From Bacteroidales bacterium (GTDB lineage: Bacteria > Bacteroidota > Bacteroidia > Bacteroidales > VadinHA17), in NCBI GenBank assembly GCA_029932855.1, contig JAOZPG010000012.1, forward strand, positions 2,962-64,679: a stretch of DNA of 61,718 bases, in the 5' to 3' direction. The notes under the pieces were generated by a model, which was not told the DNA's origin, did no database searches, and worked only from the letters and a program-made list of their open reading frames with translations. This document shows positions 30,699 to 40,226 of the stretch, one piece after another. Position numbers and translations under genes: made by a program. Positions within the stretch are counted from its first letter, which is position 1. The number at the start of each line of letters is the position of its first letter.

Positions 30699-30717
30699 AA
30701 AAAAGAGCAAGCTCTTT
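30699..30717 (-). terminator. rho-independent terminator, copy 2, for tRNA-Arg
   Basis: Same stem (AAAGAGC/GCTCTTT) with a T run on the minus strand, 47 bp past the 3' end of the tRNA. It is the first terminator met by that transcript. Confidence 0.7.
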
Positions 30718-30763
30718 ATATATTTGCTTGCTCTGTCTTGTATTAAAGCTGTTTTCTATTAAG

Positions 30764-30837
30764 TGAACCCGGAGGAATTCGAATCCCCAACCTCCTGATC
30801 CGTAGTCAGGTGCACTATCCAGTTATGCTACGGGTCC
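30764..30837 (-). tRNA. tRNA-Arg (anticodon ACG)
   Basis: A 74-base cloverleaf on the minus strand. The acceptor stem GGACCCG pairs with CGGGTTC (one G-U). The anticodon stem CCTGA/TCAGG encloses loop CTACGGA, giving anticodon ACG, read as inosine-CG after editing. The T arm contains GGATTCGAATTCC. The CCA end is not encoded. The discriminator base is A. Confidence 0.95.
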
Positions 30838-30995
30838 AATACGTTGCAAAGATACGAAAAAAAGAGAAATCATTTAATACTTTTTTTATATGATCATATC
30901 GGAAACAAGCAAAACATAATCCATTAATTTTTGTATTTTAGTACAAATCAGAAAGCTTTTGATTAGTTAGTTATTAATAACGTATATCAACAATT

Positions 30996-32075
30996 ATGAA
31001 TGGAAAAGAAAGAATCCTTACTGCACTTGCAAGAAAAGAACCGGATATGGTTCCACTCTATATTCATGGTATAAATGAGGCCCCCATTATCGGGATAGGG
31101 AAGCACCTTACTGACGGCCTTCCTGACCCAAAGGACTTCAGGATTATGTCTGAGATGGATAAGCTTAAGCTTCTGGATACGCTTTTTATGATACATGAGC
31201 ATTATGATGTTGATGGCATGACATGCTTCGAAATAAATCACGAAGAAAAAGTGGATGACCTCCATGTGAAAGACAGGTTCGGGGTGGTCTATAAATTGTC
31301 GGAGTATGGTATTCCTGTACCTGTTGGCCATCCTGTTGGAGATTTCAATGAATTAAAGAAATTTATCCCTCCTGTTCCCGGAAAGGAGGACCTTGGGCTT
31401 TTGAATCTTGCTACTGAACGTTTCAAGGGTCAGAAAGCTACTTTCTGGCTCATGCGTGGTACTTTTGTCCGTTCGTGGCGCTTAATTGGCATGGATAATT
31501 ATATGCTTAATATCTATACCGACCCTGAATTCATACATTCTCTTGCAAAAATGATGCTGGATTTCAATCTTGCCCAGCTGGATCTTCTGGTTGAAGCAGG
31601 CCTTGATGTACTGGTGATTGAAGATGATATTGCCACTAACGTAGGTCCTATGATATCCCCGGAGCATTTTAAATTATTTATTAATTCTTATAACAGGCAA
31701 ATTGTTGAAAAAGCCCATCAAAAAGGACTCAAAGTGGTCAGGCATTCTGACGGTAATCTATGGCCTCTTTTAGATATCCTCCTTGAAACCGGCTACGATG
31801 GGCTCAACCCGCTGGAACCCCAGGCAGACATGGAAATAAAAAAGCTAAAGGCCTACTGTGGTGATAAGATCTGTCTTTTAGGGAATATTGATAGTGTGGA
31901 TCTTTTGCCTAACGGGAATACAGAGGAGGTTGAGCAGGCGGTTATTCAGGCAATTGAAGATGGGGCCCGGGACGGGGGACTGATAATATCTTCTTCCAAC
32001 TCCCTGCATCCCGGGGTTAATCCCGAGAACTGCATAGCGATGTTTAAGGCTGTTCGCAAGCATGGTAAATATTAA
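30996..32075 (+). CDS. uroporphyrinogen decarboxylase-family protein
   Basis: 359 residues, UroD/MtaA-type TIM barrel. The N-terminal MNGKERILTALARKEPDMVP and the later VRHSDGNLWPLLDI and LLGNIDS segments are typical of the branch that includes corrinoid methyltransferases and proteins of unknown role, rather than of haem-pathway HemE. No corrinoid protein gene is beside it, so the substrate is unknown. It is likely a single-gene unit with about 85 bp before the histidine kinase. Confidence 0.82.
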   Translation: MNGKERILTALARKEPDMVPLYIHGINEAPIIGIGKHLTDGLPDPKDFRIMSEMDKLKLLDTLFMIHEHYDVDGMTCFEINHEEKVDDLHVKDRFGVVYKLSEYGIPVPVGHPVGDFNELKKFIPPVPGKEDLGLLNLATERFKGQKATFWLMRGTFVRSWRLIGMDNYMLNIYTDPEFIHSLAKMMLDFNLAQLDLLVEAGLDVLVIEDDIATNVGPMISPEHFKLFINSYNRQIVEKAHQKGLKVVRHSDGNLWPLLDILLETGYDGLNPLEPQADMEIKKLKAYCGDKICLLGNIDSVDLLPNGNTEEVEQAVIQAIEDGARDGGLIISSSNSLHPGVNPENCIAMFKAVRKHGKY

Positions 32076-32159
32076 TGAGTCACTTTTTTATCTTAGTAAA
32101 GTTTCTCAGATAATTTTTTCTTAAATTTAGCAAAACAGAATTAACCCCAATTTAAGTCT

Positions 32160-33851
32160 ATGTTCACTTTAAGCTGGACAAAAATAGTAGGATCGCCTGC
32201 AGAGTTCTCCATGGAACACAGGATGCTTAACGGGTTTATGTTCTTTAGCATTGTTACTGCATTTATGTCGACCTGTGTTAATTATTTTCTTGACCTGGGA
32301 CAAATATTGATCTTTCTTACTGTTACCACGTTTTTTTTAACAGCTTTGCTGTATTATAGGTCAAGATTTTTAAGGGCCTACTATTCAACCCTTTACATGT
32401 CTTCGGTCTATTTTTTATTGCTCTTATCTGCATTGTGGATTGAAAACGGGGGGTCCAGCGGGCCTACTACTTATTTATACCTGGTATTGCTTGTTTACAT
32501 TATTCTCTTTTTTAAGGAACCGTTTAGCTTTTTAATGGTTGGCATACTGGTCATTACGCTTAGTGCTTTATTTATAGGTGAAGCGATGTTTCCCCATTTA
32601 GTAACTCCTTACCCGGAAGGAACCAGTCTGATAATAGATCACCTGTCGGTTATTATTCCTGCTATAGGTTTTATTACCTTCCTTATTTACCATACCAGGA
32701 AATATTACCTTAGTGAAAAGAAAAAAGCAGAAACTTCCGATAAGCTGAAATCTTCCTTCCTGGCAAATATGTCTCATGAGATCAGGACCCCGATGAACAG
32801 TATAATAGGTTTTAGCCAGCTTCTGAATGAGAACCCTGATCCCGCAACCCAGAAGAAGTATATTAACCTTATTCTTGAGAGTGGAGATTCATTATTGACT
32901 CTTATTAATGAGATACTTGATATTTCGCAGATTGAAGCGGGACAGGGAAAAATCTTTCCTAAGACATTCGAACTTGATCAGTTGCTGAAAGACCTGTGGA
33001 ATAGTTTTGAAGCCGAGAGGATAAAAAACAATATGACCGATGTGCAGCTTATTCTTGATGAGCCCGGGAAATCAAGGGTGAGGACCATGCATGCCGATCC
33101 TTACAGGCTAAAGCAGGTATTGTCTAACCTGCTTAATAATGCTCTTAAGTTTACCGATGCAGGCGAAATAAGTTTTGGATATTCCATTCTTCATGAAAAT
33201 AATATAAGATTTTATGTTAAGGATACAGGAATAGGTATTGCTCCTGAAAATATGGATGCCATATTTGACAGATTTTTTAAGCTTGAAGAAGATGTAAATC
33301 GTTTATACAGGGGAACGGGACTGGGACTTGCAATATGCAAGCAGATAGTGGAGATGATGGGAGGGGAGCTTTACGTGAACTCAAAACCGGGAGACGGATC
33401 TGAATTTTATTTTGACATTCCATTATATACAGGCTGGGAGGACAGGGAAACACAAATCTACAGGGGGAAAGGAAAAACTTATAAGTGGAAGAAAAAGAAA
33501 GTGCTTATTGCCGAGGATGAAGAGCTTAATTTCAAGCTGTTTACTGAGATCTTTAAATCAACCGGTGTGGAAATAATAAGGGCTGTAAACGGACGTGAAG
33601 CACTGGATATTTTTAATAAACGCTCAGGTATTGATTTAATAATCCTGGATATAAAGATGCCTGTGTTAAGCGGTCTTGATGCCATTAAGGAAATAAGAAA
33701 GACAAACAAAGAAATTACTGCTATAGCTGTTACTGCATATGCCTTAAAAGAGGATAAGCTTAATTGTCTCTCTGCAGGTTTTAATGAATACCTTGCCAAG
33801 CCTTTCAGAAAGATGGAATTTCTTGAAACAGTTGAGAAGTACCTCAAGTAG
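32160..33851 (+). CDS. hybrid histidine kinase with C-terminal receiver
   Basis: 563 residues. Five to six membrane helices (about 25-178) form the sensor region with no recognisable periplasmic domain. The dimerisation domain has NMSHEIRTPMNSIIGF with phospho-acceptor His206. The ATPase domain shows the N box (SNLLNNALKFTD), DTGIGI and GTGLGLAI glycine boxes. The receiver at about 445-560 has AEDEE, LIILDIKMP (phospho-Asp) and LAKPF. No output regulator is adjacent, so signal and target are unknown. Confidence 0.93.
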   Translation: MFTLSWTKIVGSPAEFSMEHRMLNGFMFFSIVTAFMSTCVNYFLDLGQILIFLTVTTFFLTALLYYRSRFLRAYYSTLYMSSVYFLLLLSALWIENGGSSGPTTYLYLVLLVYIILFFKEPFSFLMVGILVITLSALFIGEAMFPHLVTPYPEGTSLIIDHLSVIIPAIGFITFLIYHTRKYYLSEKKKAETSDKLKSSFLANMSHEIRTPMNSIIGFSQLLNENPDPATQKKYINLILESGDSLLTLINEILDISQIEAGQGKIFPKTFELDQLLKDLWNSFEAERIKNNMTDVQLILDEPGKSRVRTMHADPYRLKQVLSNLLNNALKFTDAGEISFGYSILHENNIRFYVKDTGIGIAPENMDAIFDRFFKLEEDVNRLYRGTGLGLAICKQIVEMMGGELYVNSKPGDGSEFYFDIPLYTGWEDRETQIYRGKGKTYKWKKKKVLIAEDEELNFKLFTEIFKSTGVEIIRAVNGREALDIFNKRSGIDLIILDIKMPVLSGLDAIKEIRKTNKEITAIAVTAYALKEDKLNCLSAGFNEYLAKPFRKMEFLETVEKYLK

Positions 33852-33901
33852 AGCCTGCTGTGTACCTTAGCAGGTGTTGAAATGAACAAAATTTAATAGT
33901 T

Positions 33902-36736
33902 ATGAAAAGAGTTATCAGGGTCTTATTAAAAATAATACTGGGTTTATTTATACTGATCTTTCTGGCATTGCTGATATTACCGGTTTTTCTTAAAAAGCCT
34001 GCCATGAAAAAGGCGGAAACGGAGCTTAATAATATGCTTAATGCAGAACTTGGTTTTGATGATGTTAAATTAAGCTTTATAAGGAATTTCCCGCGTTTGT
34101 CTGTGGGCCTCGAGGGATTGACAGTAATGGGTGTTGATGAGTTTGAGGGACGTAAACTGGTGGGATTTAAGTCATTCAGGATTATTGTAAACCTTGCCAG
34201 CCTTCTTAGTAAGGAGGGAGTGGAAATAAGATCTGTAATAATTGATACACCTGAAATAAATGCCCTGATACTTGAGAACGGACTGGCTAACTATGATATA
34301 ATGAAAGAGTCTGAACAAGATACTGAAGATCCTGAAGAGGAAGCGGAAGGCCCTGATATTAAGCTGAGGCTGAATAAATTTTCTATAATCAATGCTAAGA
34401 TTATTTATACAGACCATTCTTCAAATATTAAAGCTTCGCTTGAGGACTTTGATTTTAGCATGAGTGGCAAGCTGGGTACTTCCCATACTGAAATAAGGCT
34501 ACAGGCAGATGCCGGACCGGTAAATGTTGTGATGGACCATATTCCTTACCTGAAGGATGTTAATCTGAATGTTGATATGGGACTTGCTGCAGACCTTGAC
34601 AATATGAAGTTCAGCCTGATTGATAATGAGTTTGCATTGAACGATCTGGTATTACAACTTGAGGGAGATATCGACCTTGGTGGTGAGGATCCTGAAATGG
34701 ATATTAGTTTTAATAGCCTGAACACTGCTTTCAAATCATTGATATCACTTGTGCCGGCTATTTATATGAATGATTTTCAGGAACTGGAAACCAGTGGCAG
34801 CCTGAAGCTGGCAGGATCTGTAAAAGGCTTTTATATTGAAAAGGATTCTATATATCCTGATGTTATCATGAAGCTGGAGGTAGAAGATGCAATGTTTAAA
34901 TATCCTGATCTGCCCACTGCTGTTGAGAATATAAATATTTCTCTAAAGCTGGATGTTGACGGGGAGGATATGGACAGGACAAAGTTTGATCTTGATAATT
35001 TCTCATTTACAGTTGAAGGAAATCCTGTTGTGGCGGAATTACATTTGAAGACTCCTCTAAGTGACCCATGGATTAAGGCAGGTATTGAGGGGGATATGGA
35101 TATTGGAGCATTGTCTGCAGCCATCCCTGTTGAAGGTATTGATATGAGAGGTAATTTATCGTCTGGTTTCAGCCTGGAAGCCAGGCTTTCATCAATTGAA
35201 AATGAAGCTTACCAGGACATAGATGCCGCAGGCAGCATAGAGCTTAATGCTTTTAAATTAGATATGCAGGAACTTCCGGTTTCCCTTGAAATTTCCGGGG
35301 CAAGGCTTGATTTTGATCCCGGGATGCTTGAGTTGTCTCAGCTTGACATGATGATGGGAGAGTCGGATATACATTTAAAGGGGAAGCTTGATAATTACCT
35401 TCTTTATACACTTAAAGATGAAGATTTGCAGGGAGCCTTTGTGCTTAGCTCCTCTAATCTGAATATTAATGAGCTTATGCCTGAGATGGCTGATGAAGAA
35501 GAACTTGCTGAGGATGACACTCTGAGCATGTCGCTGATAGAGATCCCGGCTAATGTGGATTTTAGTTTCAGCTCAGAGCTGAGTCATGTTGAGTATGATA
35601 ATCTTATTATTGATGATCTGCAGGGAGAGATACTTATAAAAGATTCTAAGCTGATCCTTGACAGGCTTTTTATGAAGATACTGGATGGCAGCATGCTGGT
35701 AAATGCAATGTACCTTGTTTCCGACTCGCTTGTGCCGGAGGTAAATATGGACCTGTCGGTTAAGGATATTGATATAGCATCTGCTTTTAAGAGTTTTAAC
35801 AGCGTTCAGGCCCTGGCTCCTTTTGCAAAAGATCTTAAAGGAGAAGTGTCTGCATCCCTGAAATATTCGGGAGAACTTGATAAGACCATGATGCCTGATA
35901 TTTCAACTATTGACGGATCGGGGAGATTAAGTTCCAGGGAGATAAGCATTGTGAGTGCCCCGGTTTTTGATAAGATGAAGGAGCTGTTAAAATCGGATAA
36001 GGCCATTAGTAACACCATGAAGGATATAAACATCTCCTTCAGGATAATTGATGGCAGGGTGATAGTGACACCCTTTGATTTTAAAATGGCTAATGTGCCG
36101 GCCAGCTTAAGTGGTTCACACGGACTGGATCAGAGTCTTGATTATAAACTGGAAATGAATATCCCCAGGGAGACCCTTGGATCGGGAGCAAATGCACTAA
36201 TAGACCAGCTGGGTTCAGGGGCCGCCTCACTGGGACTTGCTTATGATCCTGAAGCTCCCATAGCTGTAAATTTTCTGATTGGAGGAGTAATTGGCAATCC
36301 TGAGCTTAGCATGGGAGCAGGTGAGAGTAGTAAAGATATAGTAAAGAAGCAGGTGGAGCAAGAGGTGACGAAAAAGATTGAAGAGACAAAGCAGGAGATA
36401 CAGAAAAAAGTAGAAGAGACAAAGCAGGAAGCCAGGGAGGAGCTAAACAAGGAGATTGAAAAAATAATGGCAGATGCAGAGAGGGAAGCTGAAAATATAC
36501 GTAAATCAGCCAGGGATGTAGCGGAACAGGTTAAGAAGGAGGCTGAAGCCAATGCTGTTAAGATTGAAAAAGAAGCAGAAGGGAGAGGCAGCATTGCAAA
36601 AAGTATTGCTAATAAAGCTGCCGATAAGCTGCGTGAAGAAGGGGACAGGAAAGCCAGGCAGATTGTAAATGAAGCTGATGCTAAAGCCGAGCAGCTACTC
36701 CGGGAAGCCAGGGAAGAAGCTGATAAATTAAAATAA
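33902..36736 (+). CDS. AsmA-family envelope protein with C-terminal coiled coil
   Basis: 944 residues. One N-terminal membrane helix (about 8-30) is followed by a long beta-rich AsmA-like body; the start (ELGFDDVKLSFIRNFPRLSVGLEGLTV, in pieces) and the C-terminal DFKMANVPASLSGSHGLD region match the family, which includes inter-membrane lipid-transport proteins. The last 130 residues are a highly charged coiled coil (KKIEETKQEIQKKVEETK repeats), unusual for AsmA proteins. Located 50 bp after the histidine kinase, possibly co-transcribed. Confidence 0.87.
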   Translation: MKRVIRVLLKIILGLFILIFLALLILPVFLKKPAMKKAETELNNMLNAELGFDDVKLSFIRNFPRLSVGLEGLTVMGVDEFEGRKLVGFKSFRIIVNLASLLSKEGVEIRSVIIDTPEINALILENGLANYDIMKESEQDTEDPEEEAEGPDIKLRLNKFSIINAKIIYTDHSSNIKASLEDFDFSMSGKLGTSHTEIRLQADAGPVNVVMDHIPYLKDVNLNVDMGLAADLDNMKFSLIDNEFALNDLVLQLEGDIDLGGEDPEMDISFNSLNTAFKSLISLVPAIYMNDFQELETSGSLKLAGSVKGFYIEKDSIYPDVIMKLEVEDAMFKYPDLPTAVENINISLKLDVDGEDMDRTKFDLDNFSFTVEGNPVVAELHLKTPLSDPWIKAGIEGDMDIGALSAAIPVEGIDMRGNLSSGFSLEARLSSIENEAYQDIDAAGSIELNAFKLDMQELPVSLEISGARLDFDPGMLELSQLDMMMGESDIHLKGKLDNYLLYTLKDEDLQGAFVLSSSNLNINELMPEMADEEELAEDDTLSMSLIEIPANVDFSFSSELSHVEYDNLIIDDLQGEILIKDSKLILDRLFMKILDGSMLVNAMYLVSDSLVPEVNMDLSVKDIDIASAFKSFNSVQALAPFAKDLKGEVSASLKYSGELDKTMMPDISTIDGSGRLSSREISIVSAPVFDKMKELLKSDKAISNTMKDINISFRIIDGRVIVTPFDFKMANVPASLSGSHGLDQSLDYKLEMNIPRETLGSGANALIDQLGSGAASLGLAYDPEAPIAVNFLIGGVIGNPELSMGAGESSKDIVKKQVEQEVTKKIEETKQEIQKKVEETKQEAREELNKEIEKIMADAEREAENIRKSARDVAEQVKKEAEANAVKIEKEAEGRGSIAKSIANKAADKLREEGDRKARQIVNEADAKAEQLLREAREEADKLK

Positions 36737-36761
36737 AAAAAGGCGTCCTGAGGGACGCCTT
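36734..36761 (-). terminator. rho-independent terminator of rplS
   Basis: A perfect 9-bp stem AAGGCGTCC/GGACGCCTT with loop TGAG. On the minus strand it is followed by a T run, and it begins 23 bp after the rplS stop. On the plus strand no T run follows, so it serves rplS mainly. Confidence 0.9.
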
Positions 36762-36783
36762 AATACTGTTCTGATATATTCAG

Positions 36784-37131
36784 TTAAAATTTTCTTTCCT
36801 TGATACGGGCTTTCTTACCGGTAAGTTCACGCAGGTAGAAGATACGGGCCCTGCGTACTTTGCCGTGCTTGTTCACTTCTATCTTTTCAATAAATGGTGA
36901 GGCAAGGGGAAAAATACGTTCAACACCTACACCGCCCGACATTTTACGTACTGTAAAACTTGCGGTGCCTGAAGAACCTTTTCTCTGGAGCACAACTCCT
37001 TTGAATTGCTGAATCCTTTCCTTTTCACCTTCTTTTATCTTGTAATGCACTGTTATGGTATCTCCGCTCCTGAAGGCAGGGAAATTCTTGTCAACTGCAT
37101 ATTCTTTTTCTACAACTTTCATTAAATCCAT
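36784..37131 (-). CDS. rplS: 50S ribosomal protein L19
   Basis: 115 residues, standard length. [30 protein letters not shown] and [17 protein letters not shown] are signature L19 segments (first one split over residues 21-40). L19 sits at the subunit interface of the ribosome. Here it is a single-gene unit rather than part of the rpsP-rimM-trmD-rplS operon of other bacteria. Confidence 0.98.
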   Translation of the reverse strand: MDLMKVVEKEYAVDKNFPAFRSGDTITVHYKIKEGEKERIQQFKGVVLQRKGSSGTASFTVRKMSGGVGVERIFPLASPFIEKIEVNKHGKVRRARIFYLRELTGKKARIKERKF

Positions 37132-37221
37132 CTCGCTTCTCTTTTTTCTTATGAGTTTCTAAAATCGAGCGCAATATTACTATTTTTTTTTGAAAACAGG
37201 GCTATAATTAATAATAAAATT

Positions 37222-38919
37222 TTAATGATCTCCTTTTTGTTCAGGCATTAAGAATTTATCTCCTGTTTTTTCAATTACAAGCCTGTACCAGTCCTCCCCG
37301 TAACCGGGTTGCTTAACCTCAGGGGGTATCATGATATGGTTACTGGGAACTTCCCTGGCAGTTTTTATGTTGCCATCCATATATTTGCTGAAGATGAAGC
37401 CATAAAAATCCTTCCATGTAGAAACCAGGTTATTTCCTGTATTAACGGAGTATTCAGTTAAATACTTAAGGGCTTCTTTTTCATTATCACTTATCATTTT
37501 CGCGGCATTCTCATCTACTTTCTTTGTTTCATCGAAATACATTTGTTCTAGTTCGGCCTGCTTTTGCCTTATATCAGGATATATCTCTGATGCCCTGCTA
37601 TAGGCGAAGTTAGATAACTGGTTAAAAACCCAGAATGCAGACTCGGTAGTAAATTCCATTATATCCCCATTACCATGTGCATATGCCCATGGCACTTCAG
37701 TGATACCACAATACATTGGAGCATAGACTGTTGAGTAGGTATCGTCAACACTAAACCACAGTATGCCTCCAACAGGGTCGGGGAGCCAGTTTCGTGACTG
37801 GGCAACAAATGAGAAGCCGGTTTGCTGGGTTGAGGTAGCTCTCTCGTTGAAATAAGTCTTGCCATTTACCTTCCATGTAAGTGGCCTCCATCTGACACCA
37901 CAGTTGAATGCCCCACCGCCAATATCAGCGGTCATGTCCATTGGGCTTCCCTCGTAATGATCCCTCATCAGTTCCATAACATCTTTCACAGAAAGCTTCT
38001 TATCGGGTTTTATCCATAGTGGCATCCTTTCTCCGTCAAGTTCATAACCCATGGCATAATTGAGGTATTGTTCCATATTGGGGTTTACCCTGTTGAATGC
38101 GCTCCATACACGGGCTTCACAAAACCTTGCTCCGCCAAAATCGAGAGGTGCATATACATCAGAGAAACTGAATTCTTCATCTTTACCATCGAAATATCCC
38201 TTTTCCCTTGCAAGGCTGATCATATCATATGCATATACATTTTCAATTTCGGGATTGAATATTTTCTTTATTTTTTTGGAAGAAATACTGGAAGATCCCT
38301 TCAAAGGAAAAGCAGTGATCCTTGCGTGGTTGGCATGACCGGAGATATAACCATCGGGAATTTTACGGGCAGCCCAGACGGCTCCCGTATTAGCAGGTCC
38401 TTTTCCTATTAAATCCATTATCCATGCCTCGTTGGGGTCGGAAATAGAAAATGATTCACCCGAGCTGGCGTAACCATATTCTGTAAGCAGGTCACTCATT
38501 ACTTTAATTGCTTCTCGTGCAGTTTTTGCTCTTTGCAGGACTATATACATAAGACTGCCGTAATCAATTATTGCGGTGGAGTCATATAGCTCATGCCTTC
38601 CACCGTAGGTTGTCTCACCAATGGCTACCTGGTGTTCATTCATATTACCAACAACCGAATAAGTATGCCTGGCCTGCCTGATCTTCCCCATAAACTTACC
38701 TGTATCCCATTCATAAATATCCATCATAGCGCCTTCAGGGTAATCAGCAGCAGGACGAAAATACAGCTCTCCGTAAAGAACATGTGCGTCGGCAGCATAT
38801 GTTATCATTGTTGAGCCATCAGCACTGGCACCCCTGGAGATGATGAAATTTGTACAGGCATAAGAGTTGAAGCTTGTTAAAGCTGCAAAAAGGATAATCA
38901 CAATAAGGGACTTTTTCAT
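37222..38919 (-). CDS. secreted C69-family peptidase, paralogue 2
   Basis: 565 residues. The signal peptide ends NSYA and signal peptidase cleavage there directly exposes Cys22 (CTNFIISRGASADGS), the N-terminal nucleophile. Thus no propeptide is needed, unlike the paralogue at 3817. Conserved GETTYGGRHEL and the ARTAREAI helix match that paralogue. A peptidase or amidase of unknown substrate, probably periplasmic. Confidence 0.9.
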   Translation of the reverse strand: MKKSLIVIILFAALTSFNSYACTNFIISRGASADGSTMITYAADAHVLYGELYFRPAADYPEGAMMDIYEWDTGKFMGKIRQARHTYSVVGNMNEHQVAIGETTYGGRHELYDSTAIIDYGSLMYIVLQRAKTAREAIKVMSDLLTEYGYASSGESFSISDPNEAWIMDLIGKGPANTGAVWAARKIPDGYISGHANHARITAFPLKGSSSISSKKIKKIFNPEIENVYAYDMISLAREKGYFDGKDEEFSFSDVYAPLDFGGARFCEARVWSAFNRVNPNMEQYLNYAMGYELDGERMPLWIKPDKKLSVKDVMELMRDHYEGSPMDMTADIGGGAFNCGVRWRPLTWKVNGKTYFNERATSTQQTGFSFVAQSRNWLPDPVGGILWFSVDDTYSTVYAPMYCGITEVPWAYAHGNGDIMEFTTESAFWVFNQLSNFAYSRASEIYPDIRQKQAELEQMYFDETKKVDENAAKMISDNEKEALKYLTEYSVNTGNNLVSTWKDFYGFIFSKYMDGNIKTAREVPSNHIMIPPEVKQPGYGEDWYRLVIEKTGDKFLMPEQKGDH

Positions 38920-39079
38920 TTTATTAGAGTTTTATGATAAATCTGTTTACTATCAAACAAAAAAACTTTCCTGCCTGCTGCTTTATTGCTTTTGGCCGGC
39001 AGTATTTGCAATACGATCATGCCATTGCGACCATAATGGTCGGGCCAGGCATAAAACGAAGAAACAAAAATAGAAAAAT

Positions 39080-40219
39080 TTATAGCATAAACTCCACAAG
39101 CCTGATACGATCTTCATTATTGAGCAAATGATGCATCCCGCTTAGCCTGTTTGCATTCATCTGGTTAATGATCTCTGCTTTTTCTTTCTGTCCCAGGTTA
39201 ATATCTTTCAGGCTCAGCGGGGACTTGAGTATGGAAAATGCTTTTTCAACTTGTCCTATGGTATCGTCAACCGAGTTGCAGTCGAACAAGCCTTTGCCCA
39301 GGCTTATGATCCTGTCGGGAATTCTGTCTTTTTGTAGTTTTAGCCAGGCCGGACATACAATACTCAGGCTGGCTCCGTGAGGAGTGTCGAAAAGAAAAGA
39401 CAGCTGATGTCCTATGGCATGCATTCCCCAGTCACCACCCTGCTTTCCATAGTCTGTGAGGCCATTCAGGGCCAGTGTGGCATCGAGCATTATGTTAGCC
39501 CTGAGCTCATAATTATGCAGGTCTTTCAGCAGGCGGGGGCCCCAGTGCATGGCATCTTTTATTATCGAGAACACTATCCTGTCTGTGATTGACGAATCTC
39601 CCCTGCCGAAAAAAGCTTCCAGGGCATGTACTATAAGATCGACAATGCCATATGCTGTATAATCGGCCGGCACGCTGACAGTATATTGGGGGTCGAGGAA
39701 AGAATGCCTTGGAAAGTTAAGTTCATCCACAAAAGCTGTTTTTTGCCCTGTATCGGGATTTTGTATAACTGCAGCTCCATTCATTTCTGTACCCGTGGCT
39801 GCCAGGGTAAGGACAGTTATAAGTGGAATGCTTGTTTCAGGTTCTACTTTCCATTGCATAAAATCCCATGCCTTTTTGTCTGAAGCAATACACAGGGCTG
39901 TTATCTTGGCCGAATCAATAACACTGCCTCCGCCAAGGGCTATAATCAGCTCTGTCTTTTTCCTTTTTCCCAGTATGGCAGCCTTTTCAACATCAGCTAT
40001 AACAGGATTGGGCCTAATGCCCCCGTATTCTGATATTTCAAGTCCTGCATTTTTCAGACTACTTATTACTTCAGCATAATAACCATATTTCTTTGCCGAA
40101 CCCTGTCCGTAAATCAACAAAACCCTTTTTCCGTATTGTCTGGCAACTTTACCCAGATCTTTTACCACGTTCTTCCCGAAATGCAGCCGTGTGGGATTAT
40201 ATGCTGTAAAATTTTCCAT
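39080..40219 (-). CDS. iron-containing alcohol dehydrogenase
   Basis: 379 residues, group III NAD(P)-dependent alcohol dehydrogenase of the BdhA/YqhD branch. The NAD site is GGGSVIDSAK. Metal ligands are the Asp and His in YGIVDLIVHALEAFF and the two histidines in HAIGHQLSFLFDTPHG. It follows anmK by 7 bp. A role in fermentative alcohol formation or aldehyde removal is likely; the substrate is not known. Confidence 0.92.
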   Translation of the reverse strand: MENFTAYNPTRLHFGKNVVKDLGKVARQYGKRVLLIYGQGSAKKYGYYAEVISSLKNAGLEISEYGGIRPNPVIADVEKAAILGKRKKTELIIALGGGSVIDSAKITALCIASDKKAWDFMQWKVEPETSIPLITVLTLAATGTEMNGAAVIQNPDTGQKTAFVDELNFPRHSFLDPQYTVSVPADYTAYGIVDLIVHALEAFFGRGDSSITDRIVFSIIKDAMHWGPRLLKDLHNYELRANIMLDATLALNGLTDYGKQGGDWGMHAIGHQLSFLFDTPHGASLSIVCPAWLKLQKDRIPDRIISLGKGLFDCNSVDDTIGQVEKAFSILKSPLSLKDINLGQKEKAEIINQMNANRLSGMHHLLNNEDRIRLVEFML

Positions 40220-40226
40220 TATATTA

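Larger units (their letters stand above)
30423..30735. repeat. 157-bp near-perfect tandem duplication beside a tRNA gene
   Basis: Two copies, 30423-30579 and 30580-30735, each starting CTGTCCTGACAGGCC and ending near TATTTGCTTG. They are almost identical. Each carries a perfect CAATTGC-TTT-GCAATTG hairpin and a terminator for the minus strand. The array lies directly downstream of tRNA-Arg. Together with flanking bases it fills the 373-bp gap between the lipoprotein gene and the tRNA; the ORFs that cross it are repeats of the same text and not genes. Confidence 0.93.

Noticed and set aside
30224-30746. Two plus-strand ORFs of 151 and 77 residues
   Set aside because: Both are created by the 157-bp tandem duplication; the first also overlaps the lipoprotein gene in another frame.
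36241-36594. 117-residue minus-strand ORF rich in Ser and Phe
   Set aside because: Antisense to the coiled-coil end of the AsmA-like gene; composition is a mirror of the Glu/Lys-rich codons.
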